In this document: positions 1-6,199 of the stretch, in pieces
Position numbering within the stretch: position 1 is the first letter of the stretch
Layout: the number at the start of each line of letters is the position of its first letter
From: Euryarchaeota archaeon UBA220
Lineage (GTDB): Archaea > Thermoplasmatota > Poseidoniia > Poseidoniales > Thalassarchaeaceae
Length of the DNA stretch: 26,505 nucleotides
Assembly: GCA_002501885.1 (NCBI GenBank)
Contig: DAON01000002.1
Coordinates: forward strand, 8,571 to 35,075
Direction: 5' to 3'
Program-made: the position numbers and the translations under genes
Notes under the pieces: model-generated
Told to the model about the DNA's origin: nothing
Databases searched by the model: none
The model's input: only the letters and a program-made list of their open reading frames with translations

Positions 1-882
1 CCCAAAACAGGCACCACCTCGCTCATGCACTGGCTTGCCAATCACAAACAGATACACCACCCTTGGCCCAATGAAAGCCACTTCTTGATGGCCGGCGCAG
101 CTGAATTTCCAACCTCACCAATTCATCCCAAAGGGACGACCATTCTAGCACCTAGAGCAGATTTGGACGGTGTAGGCGATTTCCCTTGGGTGATGGACAA
201 ATCAACTTTCCATCTTTACTCTGATAGAGCATTGCAAGCAGTCAAGGAACATCTACCAGATGCAAAAGTCGTGATTACACTTCGCCACCCTGTCGACTTG
301 ATGCTTAGTATGCACCAAGAACACAACAAGCGTCTAGTGGATTACAACACCTCCCTGAATGAGATGCTGGAGATATGTCGATCCCAATCCTTCGAGGCCG
401 ATGTAAACGCTCCAGACACCTACAGCTTCCTGAGATTTCCAAGGATGAAGGAAGATACAATCCGTTGGACTGAGGCACTTGGCGATAGAGTGAGGGTAGT
501 CCCCCTATCTTCGATAGCTAATGATCCACTAGCCACTATGAATGAGATTCTTACCTGGTTAGAAATTGATACACTTCCTGACGACACCTCTCTACCCAAA
601 CACAATGAGAGAGGGAAATTGAACCAATCCGTCTGGGCACGATTCCTTAGACAACCACCAAATTTGCTAGTATCACTAGCCAAAATTCTCCTCCCAACCA
701 AAGGACTTCGTCGCGCTGTCCTTGATCCAATACGCTCACCCGGGTTCAAGCCTGTTCGCGCAGAGTCAGCCCAGATTACAGAAGAAGTACGGGCAGAACT
801 GGAAACAGCCTTCACAGAAGAGATAGAATTCCAAGAAAACCTCACCAAATACATCGAATCATCCCTAATCATCAGTCCCTGA
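1..882 (+). CDS. PAPS-dependent sulfotransferase, 5' end missing
   Basis: The reading frame is already open at base 1, where it reads PKTGTTSL, the 5'-phosphosulfate-binding loop of PAPS-dependent sulfotransferases. That loop normally lies within the first 5-20 residues, so only a short N-terminus is lost upstream; the ATG at 25 lies after the loop and is not the start. A second family signature, KVVITLRHPVDLMLS, follows at about residue 98 and fits the 3'-phosphate-binding strand and helix. The C-terminal part (NPLATMNEI-like helix, then a WLEI segment) also fits the Sulfotransfer fold. The enzyme would move sulfate from PAPS to a hydroxyl or amine on a glycan, lipid or protein; the acceptor cannot be read from the sequence. 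It leads a plus-strand set with a membrane protein and CysQ, and a second sulfotransferase and an APS kinase are close by. Family is confident, substrate unknown. Confidence 0.85.
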   Translation, partial: PKTGTTSLMHWLANHKQIHHPWPNESHFLMAGAAEFPTSPIHPKGTTILAPRADLDGVGDFPWVMDKSTFHLYSDRALQAVKEHLPDAKVVITLRHPVDLMLSMHQEHNKRLVDYNTSLNEMLEICRSQSFEADVNAPDTYSFLRFPRMKEDTIRWTEALGDRVRVVPLSSIANDPLATMNEILTWLEIDTLPDDTSLPKHNERGKLNQSVWARFLRQPPNLLVSLAKILLPTKGLRRAVLDPIRSPGFKPVRAESAQITEEVRAELETAFTEEIEFQENLTKYIESSLIISP

Positions 883-948
883 GATAAGAGCATCTAGTTT
901 GACGCATACACGCAACGGTGAAAGGAACACCACAGGAGCGCAGGGCCG

Positions 949-1500
949 ATGAAGAAGTGGTTCATGCGCCAGTATTGGCGGATTCAACAAAGCCAGACCC
1001 TCATTTCGATGGGTTTCTGGACCGCCACTCTGACACTACTAATTTGGCCCTATGTCAGTTGGAGATTCGAGGCTGGCTCTACAATGCTTGGATTCAAGAT
1101 GACCTATTGGGGTCTCATCGGAATCGGCACCTCAGTACTACTCACCGTATTACTAATCGGAAGAGTCTATGATGCAACTTTAGGCCTATGGAGAGAACAT
1201 CTTACTGTAGTCCAGGAGAGAAACCCCTTCACTACATACAAACTGAACGCATCTTTTGGCATACTTCTAGCTCAGACCAATGAGATTCTGCGAAGGATGG
1301 CCCCAGAAGACGAGGACATTCAAAGACACTGCGAGTTCGTAGATCGTTGGTTAGATTGGAACTCTGAGCAAGAGATTTGGGCTAGGACGATGAGCTCGTG
1401 GAAGAACATCGTAGGAGATGAAGACCCATTCCTAGCTCATCTCAGTGAAACCTCCAGACAAAACCTCGCTTCTGCCGCAGATGAGTTGCAGGACTACTGA
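949..1500 (+). CDS. Small membrane protein of unknown function, two helices
   Basis: This 183-residue protein is not one I recognise. It has a basic, aromatic N-terminus, two hydrophobic helices at about residues 17-38 and 48-68, and a long soluble C-terminal part rich in Trp, Glu and Arg (for example WLDWNSEQEIW) that should be helical and probably cytosolic by the positive-inside rule. There is no signal peptide cleavage site and no catalytic motif I can name. The ATG at 949 is chosen because it directly precedes the first hydrophobic block; no strong Shine-Dalgarno sequence is present. It sits 66 bases after the sulfotransferase stop and 11 bases before the preferred cysQ ATG, so it is probably co-transcribed with the sulfation genes and could be a membrane partner of that pathway, but this is only context. 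Confidence 0.7.
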   Translation: MKKWFMRQYWRIQQSQTLISMGFWTATLTLLIWPYVSWRFEAGSTMLGFKMTYWGLIGIGTSVLLTVLLIGRVYDATLGLWREHLTVVQERNPFTTYKLNASFGILLAQTNEILRRMAPEDEDIQRHCEFVDRWLDWNSEQEIWARTMSSWKNIVGDEDPFLAHLSETSRQNLASAADELQDY

Positions 1501-1511
1501 GCGTGGTCGCG

Positions 1512-2315
1512 ATGTTCGAACACGAGTCAGTGGTCGCACTAGCCATCGATGCAGGCCATGCAATACTCGAAGTCTACAACAAAGACACCAATATTGAGGT
1601 GATGACAAAAGATGACGACTCACCACTCACACAAGCGGATTTAGCAGCTCACGAGGTAATCGTGGATGGCCTACAGAAAATAGATCCCACCACGCCCATC
1701 GTTTCGGAAGAGGGCAATGTTGGTGACCCTCATTCCAACGATTTATGTTGGCTAGTAGACCCCCTAGATGGTACTAAGGAATTCGTGAAGAGGAATGGTA
1801 TGTTCACAGTCAACATAGCTATGATGAGGAAGCAGGAAGATCGTTGGAATCCCGTTTTCGGAGTAGTACACGCTCCAGTCACATCTACTACCTGGTTTGG
1901 TGGTAAGAACAGTGTTACTGCAACACGACAGATTAACGGTATAACCACACCAATTGAGGTTAAGGCAAATTCCGTTGAGGAACCCACCCGACTAGTCGCT
2001 AGCGGCTCTCATCGAGGGGAGAAAGACGAGAGTTTCGCCGCTTCATTGGGCAAGTACGACTTAGTGCGAATGGGCTCTTCTCTGAAGGCCTGTGTGGTTG
2101 CAGAAGGAACAGCAGACCTGTACCCTCGCTTTGGCCCTACATCATGTTGGGATATTGCTGCCGCGCATGCCGTTGTTGAAGCAGCAGGAGGGTTGGTACT
2201 CGACCCACAAGGCAAAACACTCGACTATGACTTGGTTGACGAGATTCTGAACCCATATTTCCTAGTGGCAGCGGATGACCGTTGGACTCAGAGTTGGATA
2301 GAATCGAACTACTGA
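1512..2315 (+). CDS. cysQ: 3'(2'),5'-bisphosphate nucleotidase (PAP phosphatase)
   Basis: This is an inositol-monophosphatase-fold, Mg-dependent phosphatase that hydrolyses PAP, the by-product of sulfotransferases, to AMP. From the ATG at 1512 the protein has 267 residues, normal for CysQ. The metal-site motifs are all visible: DSPLT near residue 36, EE at 66-67, DPLDGT at 83-88, and SCWDIAAAHA around 211-220. The segment SSLKACVVAEGTADLYPRFG is characteristic of CysQ rather than inositol monophosphatase. An in-frame GTG at 1503 would add three residues; I prefer the ATG because MFEHESVVALA matches the usual N-terminus. Removing PAP relieves product inhibition of sulfotransferases, so its place between two sulfotransferase genes and next to an APS kinase is meaningful. 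It ends convergently, seven bases from the minus-strand sulfotransferase. Confidence 0.93.
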   Translation: MFEHESVVALAIDAGHAILEVYNKDTNIEVMTKDDDSPLTQADLAAHEVIVDGLQKIDPTTPIVSEEGNVGDPHSNDLCWLVDPLDGTKEFVKRNGMFTVNIAMMRKQEDRWNPVFGVVHAPVTSTTWFGGKNSVTATRQINGITTPIEVKANSVEEPTRLVASGSHRGEKDESFAASLGKYDLVRMGSSLKACVVAEGTADLYPRFGPTSCWDIAAAHAVVEAAGGLVLDPQGKTLDYDLVDEILNPYFLVAADDRWTQSWIESNY

Positions 2316-2322
2316 ACCCAAT

Positions 2323-3204
2323 TTACCATACTGATGTATCGAAACCGGTTAATTCTTCAAGAACGACAAGATCGGTTTGAACTTCGCTTTTCATCTGCGC
2401 CATCTCTGACTCAATAGGGCCCACTCGTCCCTTCCTTTCACTGCTGAGTACAGGCATCTTGTACACATTGATTCCACGGCCTTGTAGAGAACTCACAAAA
2501 GGCCCCTTGATGATACCAGGAATCATAGAAGCTACACCCTTAAGCAACTTCCCGAACACCGTCAATGGCCGCCTATCTGAGGCGGTGTTTGCAGTCCTTA
2601 CGGCTTCTAGGTTGAACTCGAAAGAATCGAGGCCCAGATGAGCCCCAACTTCAGCCAACACGGCCCCAGGCTCGGACCTCATTCGTGAAGAATCAATAAG
2701 CAGAAATTGATCCGCTGAAAATACCTCGTACCACTTACTGAGACTGGCTCCGTAGAGTGTTTCTGAGCGCAAACGATCATCCCCCCATGCATCAGAGAAA
2801 TTAGACCAATCAATTCCATTTTGCTTATCTTCCTCAGTATCTAAAATCATGTTCCAATGACTCAGGGTGCGACTAACAGGCTCTCTCAAACATACAATGA
2901 AGCGTGCTGCGGGCCAATTTTCTACTACCCTCTGGGGCGCCACCGGACAGGCCAGTGCATGAACCGAACAATCCAGTTTAAGCCCCTCTCCAACAAAACA
3001 TGAGACATATCTTTCCCAATCCGGCATCGAATTATCTCGACCAAAGGTCCCCTTGTGCGTGGCCACTTCGTTGGGTTCCTTAGGATTCGAGACACAGATT
3101 TCGGGGTGCTGCTCTAATGCAGCTGCCAACCATGTTGTTCCAGATTTAGGTGCCCCCAATAGGAACGCACCGACATCAGGAACACTTCCACCCTCGGGAC
3201 TCAC
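2323..3204 (-). CDS. PAPS-dependent sulfotransferase, minus strand
   Basis: From the GTG at 3204 the product has 293 residues. It opens with the phosphosulfate-binding loop GAPKSGTTWLAAALEQHP at about residues 17-34, followed by a KEP segment and the 3'-phosphate-binding motif RFIVCLREPVSRTLSHW near the middle. The later ASLSKWYEVFSADQFLLI and AEVGAHLGL segments resemble the heparan-sulfate N-deacetylase/sulfotransferase branch of Sulfotransfer_1, suggesting a carbohydrate acceptor, which is inference. The frame stays open to 3528, but that extension is antisense to the P-loop region of the divergent APS kinase gene and is unlike any sulfotransferase N-terminus. GTG 3204 has a G-rich stretch just upstream and a TATA-like element 25 bases away; GTG codons at 3285 and 3288 are alternatives. 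It differs clearly in sequence from the sulfotransferase at the window start. Confidence 0.85.
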   Translation of the reverse strand: MSPEGGSVPDVGAFLLGAPKSGTTWLAAALEQHPEICVSNPKEPNEVATHKGTFGRDNSMPDWERYVSCFVGEGLKLDCSVHALACPVAPQRVVENWPAARFIVCLREPVSRTLSHWNMILDTEEDKQNGIDWSNFSDAWGDDRLRSETLYGASLSKWYEVFSADQFLLIDSSRMRSEPGAVLAEVGAHLGLDSFEFNLEAVRTANTASDRRPLTVFGKLLKGVASMIPGIIKGPFVSSLQGRGINVYKMPVLSSERKGRVGPIESEMAQMKSEVQTDLVVLEELTGFDTSVW

Positions 3205-3225
3205 GACTTCCCCCTGCCCCCCTTC

Positions 3226-3233
3226 GATATAGG
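3226..3233 (-). promoter_or_regulatory. Candidate TATA box for the minus-strand sulfotransferase
   Basis: On the minus strand this reads CCTATATC. Its centre lies about 25-26 bases before the GTG at 3204, the distance expected between an archaeal TATA box and the transcription start. If used, the mRNA would be leaderless and begin at the GTG. This supports 3204 over the longer starts. Inference from position and sequence only. Confidence 0.4.
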
Positions 3234-3298
3234 ATGTACGCGCCCCCGTCGGTGTGAAATAGGGAACTATTGTCGCACGGCCCACCACAGGTGTTCTG

Positions 3299-4183
3299 AT
3301 GTCTAACAGAGTCGTATGGTTCACCGGCCTTTCAGGGGCTGGTAAAACAACCGTAGCAATGGCTGCAGCAGAGAGATTCGGCTGCGAAGTACTTGACGGC
3401 GACACGATACGAGACTTCTTCTCCAATACCGATTTTTCTAGAGAGGGCCGTGAGAGGCACCTTCTCGGTGTTGCTAGGATGGCTAAGATGATCTCAAAGC
3501 ACACCAATGTAATCTGTTCATTCATCACACCCTACGAAGATGTCAGAGAGAAAATACTCGGTATCCTTCCCGAGAACGCAGTGATGGTTCACATTTCCAC
3601 TTCACTCGAAGTTTGTGAAGAGCGTGATGTCAAAGGCCTCTATGCCAAGGCAAGATCCGGCGAGATAACCAACTTCACAGGTGTAACCGACCCATTCGAC
3701 CATCCAGATTGCGCACACATCACACTGGATTCAAGCGGTGAAAAAGGCAAAGGAGTCGATGATTTGGTTGACCAATTAGCCCACCTATTTGAGCGCCCCA
3801 AAGCCGTCCTACTCCCTGGTCGCTGGCAACCACTCCATGTAGGTCATGAGTGGCTAATCCAAAGAGAACTAGATCAAGGCAATAGAGTGGTTGTAGGAAT
3901 TAGAGACACTCCTGTTTCGGAATCAGATCCTTACTCTGCTGATATGCGAAAGAGAATGATTGAACATCGCTACGAAGGAGAAGATGTTGAAGCTTGGATA
4001 ATGCCTGACATTGAAGCCATCTCCTATGGCCGTAAAGTGGGGTACGAACTTCGTGAGGCCGATGACATTCCTCCAGAGGTTTTCGCGGTCTCTGCAACCG
4101 GCGTCAGGGGGGGAAACCGAGCAAATGTTTCTCAAAAAGTCATGGAATTCATGATTTCAGAAGGCATCTGGGACGGCGAGTAA
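3299..4183 (+). CDS. cysC: APS kinase fused to an HxGH nucleotidyltransferase domain
   Basis: Residues 1-165 are adenylylsulfate kinase, which phosphorylates APS to PAPS. Visible motifs are the P-loop GLSGAGKTT (10-18), DGD (33-35), FSREGRERHL (47-55), SFITPY (74-79) and the family hallmark DVKGLYAKARSGEITNFTGV (110-129). Residues 168-294 form a second domain of the cytidylyltransferase/NMN-adenylyltransferase superfamily: GRWQPLHVGH carries HxGH at 180-183, and VSATGVR at 265-271 matches the ISxTxxR motif, so both catalytic signatures look intact. Ordinary CysC is about 180-200 residues, so this is a real two-domain fusion. The second domain lacks the Q(T/N)RNPxHxxHE pattern of ATP sulfurylase, so I do not call it Sat; its nucleotide substrate is unknown. 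It is divergent from the sulfotransferase and followed by a strong hairpin. Confidence 0.9.
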   Translation: MSNRVVWFTGLSGAGKTTVAMAAAERFGCEVLDGDTIRDFFSNTDFSREGRERHLLGVARMAKMISKHTNVICSFITPYEDVREKILGILPENAVMVHISTSLEVCEERDVKGLYAKARSGEITNFTGVTDPFDHPDCAHITLDSSGEKGKGVDDLVDQLAHLFERPKAVLLPGRWQPLHVGHEWLIQRELDQGNRVVVGIRDTPVSESDPYSADMRKRMIEHRYEGEDVEAWIMPDIEAISYGRKVGYELREADDIPPEVFAVSATGVRGGNRANVSQKVMEFMISEGIWDGE

Positions 4184-4186
4184 TCA

Positions 4187-4210
4187 CCCGACGGCTTCTT
4201 GGCTGTCGGG
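4187..4210 (+). repeat. Stem-loop between the APS kinase and prefoldin genes
   Basis: The arms CCCGACGGC (4187-4195) and GCTGTCGGG (4202-4210) pair over nine bases, with one G-U pair in RNA, around a six-base loop TTCTTG. It starts four bases after the APS kinase stop and ends 15 bases before the prefoldin ATG. No U-tract follows, so it is not a classical intrinsic terminator. It may mark a 3' end, limit read-through or be a processing site. Confidence 0.45.
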
Positions 4211-4225
4211 CATCTCGAACGACCG

Positions 4226-4744
4226 ATGGCAGTCGACCGTGCAGAGTTGCAGAGGATGGCCCAATTGGTTGAGTTCAACCGTGAGAGGATGCAAACCATC
4301 GAGCAACAGATTCGCCAATTGGAAACCATCAGGATGGAGCAAATTCAGGCCATTGAGGCGCTACGAGCAATTCCAGAAGATGGTGCCGAAGGAGCCATGA
4401 TTCCCCTCGGCTCCGGCCTACAAATCATAGCTGACATACCCGCCGATGCAGGGGCTGTAATTGACATTGGGAGCAGAATTCAGGCAGAGAAGACCAGAGA
4501 GGAAGCTGCTGACATTCTCAGCAATAGAGGCGAAGAACTGGTTGCTGTAATTGATAAGATGCGTCAAGAGTTTGATGAACTCGAAAAGGCCACTGTAGAG
4601 ACCGCTCAAAAATTCAATGAGAGCGTGGACGGACTGGAACCAGAAGAACTCACTTCCTCCGAGCCCGAGATCGAAACTCCAGAACCATCCAAAACGCCCC
4701 GCCGTAAGAGAAAGAGGGGCACAGAGCTCACCCTTGATGACTGA
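4226..4744 (+). CDS. pfdA: Prefoldin subunit alpha
   Basis: Prefoldin is a jellyfish-shaped alpha2-beta4 cytosolic chaperone that holds unfolded proteins for the thermosome. The 172-residue product shows the alpha-subunit plan: an N-terminal coiled coil (about 5-48, AELQRMAQLVEFNRERMQTI), a central beta-hairpin region (58-88, with MIPLGSGLQIIADI), and a second coiled coil (about 90-132). A further tail of about 35 residues, first acidic and proline-rich and then strongly basic (PRRKRKRG), exceeds the usual archaeal length of about 140-150. ATG 4226 is chosen over the TTG at 4199 because it gives the normal N-terminus and avoids coding through the hairpin. It lies nine bases before ftsY; pfdA next to ftsY is a familiar archaeal arrangement and supports both calls. 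Confidence 0.88.
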   Translation: MAVDRAELQRMAQLVEFNRERMQTIEQQIRQLETIRMEQIQAIEALRAIPEDGAEGAMIPLGSGLQIIADIPADAGAVIDIGSRIQAEKTREEAADILSNRGEELVAVIDKMRQEFDELEKATVETAQKFNESVDGLEPEELTSSEPEIETPEPSKTPRRKRKRGTELTLDD

Positions 4745-4753
4745 GGCTAAAAC

Positions 4754-6025
4754 ATGGGCTTGTTCGACCGCTTCAAGAAGCGCTTCAAGAAAAGCTCTGA
4801 AGACGAGATTTCGGCCGATGAAGACTCAGCGGAGGCAAAACAGGCTTCAGAAGAAGGAGCCCAAATGCGCCAGGATATTGCCAAGAAGAGGGAAGCCCCT
4901 ATCACGCCCCCACAAATCGAAGAATCAGACAATGAGTGGGATGACGATGATGACATCGTCCCTGATCCATTCGCTGCAACTCCCACAGATCGTAAGCAGA
5001 AGAAAAAGGCTCAGAGAGCAGCATCCGTAGAGGAGGCGAATAAACCAGAACCACCGAAGGAGACCCAACCAAAAGCTGACCCAATGCAATCCACAACTGG
5101 CCGTAAACTAATCCCAACTGGGCCAGTTAAGCTAGAGGTGGACTTTGGAGATAGCGCCACAAAAACGGGGGGCCGAGTAATCACTGCAAGCTCAAAACTC
5201 GACTCAATGCTTGAAGAGTTGGAGGAAGAACTCCTGACATCCGATATGGCCCAAGGTGCAGCCGAGGAAGTCATTTCAACACTGAAAGCAAACCTGATTG
5301 GAACCCGACTTAGTGGAACCAAAAAACTCGATGTTGTTCTTGAAGAGGCGCTAAGACACACATTGCTAAAACTCCTACAATCAGGCTACTGGGACTTTGA
5401 CAAGACAGTCGAAACCCTTCTCGAAGAGAGTAGACCAGTTGTTATCATGATAGTAGGTGTGAACGGTACAGGAAAAACAACCACCACTGCAAAGATTGCC
5501 CACAGACTCTCTTCAGGGGGTAAATCCGTGGTCCTAGCCGCTGCAGATACATTCCGTGCTGGAGCAATCGATCAACTAGCCACACACGCTGAACGAATTG
5601 GTGTTCGATGCATCCGTAGTCAAAGAGGAGGGGATGCAGCAGCAGTCTCTAGGGATGCAGTGGAAAGTGCGAAATCCAAAGGAGAAGACATAGTCATCAT
5701 TGATACTGCGGGTAGGATGCAGAATAAGACCAACCTCATGGAAGAACTGAGGAAGGTACACCGAGTAACCCAACCCCACCTAGTATTGTTCGTGGCCGAC
5801 GCTCTAGCGGGCAACGATGCAGTTACTCAGGCAGTAGAATTTCAGCGCATGCTTAGCTTCGATGGAGCTGTACTTTGCAAACTAGATACTGATGCCAAGG
5901 GGGGTGCCGCACTCTCAATTGCGCATGCAACCGGTAGGCCAATTGTACTAGCAGGAGTGGGCCAAGGCTACGACGATCTGCTAGACTTTGACCCAAAGTG
6001 GCTAGTCAATACGGTTCTCGAATAA
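4754..6025 (+). CDS. ftsY: Signal recognition particle receptor FtsY
   Basis: FtsY is the SRP GTPase receptor that docks ribosome-SRP complexes at the membrane for co-translational insertion. The 423-residue product starts with a basic amphipathic segment (MGLFDRFKKRFKK), likely for lipid contact, then a highly charged low-complexity A-region to about residue 140. The helical N domain follows, then the G domain with G1 GVNGTGKTTTTAKIAH (235-250), AADTFRAGAIDQL (263-275), G3 DTAGR (317-321) and G4 KLDTDAKGG (376-384). The usual TKLD appears here as CKLD. The ending AGVGQGYDDLLDFDP matches the family closing motif. FtsY rather than Ffh is indicated by the acidic A-region and the absence of an M domain. 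Translation is probably coupled with pfdA. Confidence 0.95.
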   Translation: MGLFDRFKKRFKKSSEDEISADEDSAEAKQASEEGAQMRQDIAKKREAPITPPQIEESDNEWDDDDDIVPDPFAATPTDRKQKKKAQRAASVEEANKPEPPKETQPKADPMQSTTGRKLIPTGPVKLEVDFGDSATKTGGRVITASSKLDSMLEELEEELLTSDMAQGAAEEVISTLKANLIGTRLSGTKKLDVVLEEALRHTLLKLLQSGYWDFDKTVETLLEESRPVVIMIVGVNGTGKTTTTAKIAHRLSSGGKSVVLAAADTFRAGAIDQLATHAERIGVRCIRSQRGGDAAAVSRDAVESAKSKGEDIVIIDTAGRMQNKTNLMEELRKVHRVTQPHLVLFVADALAGNDAVTQAVEFQRMLSFDGAVLCKLDTDAKGGAALSIAHATGRPIVLAGVGQGYDDLLDFDPKWLVNTVLE

Positions 6026-6136
6026 TTCTTGTTTCGTAATATTAAATACCACAAATAAACAATGCACTGCTAGACGATTTCAACCAATTTTCTGGAGTCT
6101 ATAATCAAACAATACCCCAGCATAGATAGTGAGCCC

Positions 6137-6146
6137 TTAGATAATA
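6137..6146 (+). promoter_or_regulatory. Candidate TATA region upstream of uvrA
   Basis: TTAGATAATA here is a plausible TATA element in the 174-base gap between ftsY and uvrA; transcription would begin near 6165-6172, leaving a leader of about 30 bases. A second AT-rich block at 6038-6047 (AATATTAAAT) lies just after ftsY and could be an alternative element or part of the ftsY 3' end, which also has a short T-rich stretch at 6027-6034. Apart from the palindrome at 6179, I see nothing else in this gap. Confidence 0.3.
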
Positions 6147-6178
6147 CATGAATTCAAGGACATCCTCGCGCACGCATG

Positions 6179-6192
6179 CTTCCCTAGGGAAG
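6179..6192 (+). promoter_or_regulatory. Perfect 14-bp palindrome before uvrA, possible operator
   Basis: CTTCCCTAGGGAAG is a perfect self-complementary sequence that ends seven bases before the uvrA ATG. It could be the binding site of a dimeric repressor, or a small hairpin whose right arm (AGGGAAG) overlaps the ribosome-binding region. Its position and perfection make it the best regulatory candidate around uvrA, but no factor can be named. Confidence 0.45.
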
Positions 6193-6199
6193 TTGAGTT

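Noticed and set aside
420..893. 157-codon minus-strand frame opposite the first sulfotransferase
   Set aside because: Low-complexity Ser/Arg-rich translation, antisense to a clearly conserved gene.
3205..3528. N-terminal extension of the minus-strand sulfotransferase up to 401 residues
   Set aside because: It is antisense to the conserved start of the APS kinase and unlike sulfotransferase N-termini; GTG 3204 gives a normal start.
3791..4183. ATP sulfurylase call for the second domain of the APS kinase fusion
   Set aside because: The HVGH and VSATGVR motifs fit the cytidylyltransferase/NMNAT group, and the Sat RNPxHxxHE and GRDHAG motifs are absent.
4617..5030. 137-codon plus-strand frame across the prefoldin/ftsY junction
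   Set aside because: Its Arg/Lys/Ser-rich translation arises from reading the acidic tails of both genes in another frame.
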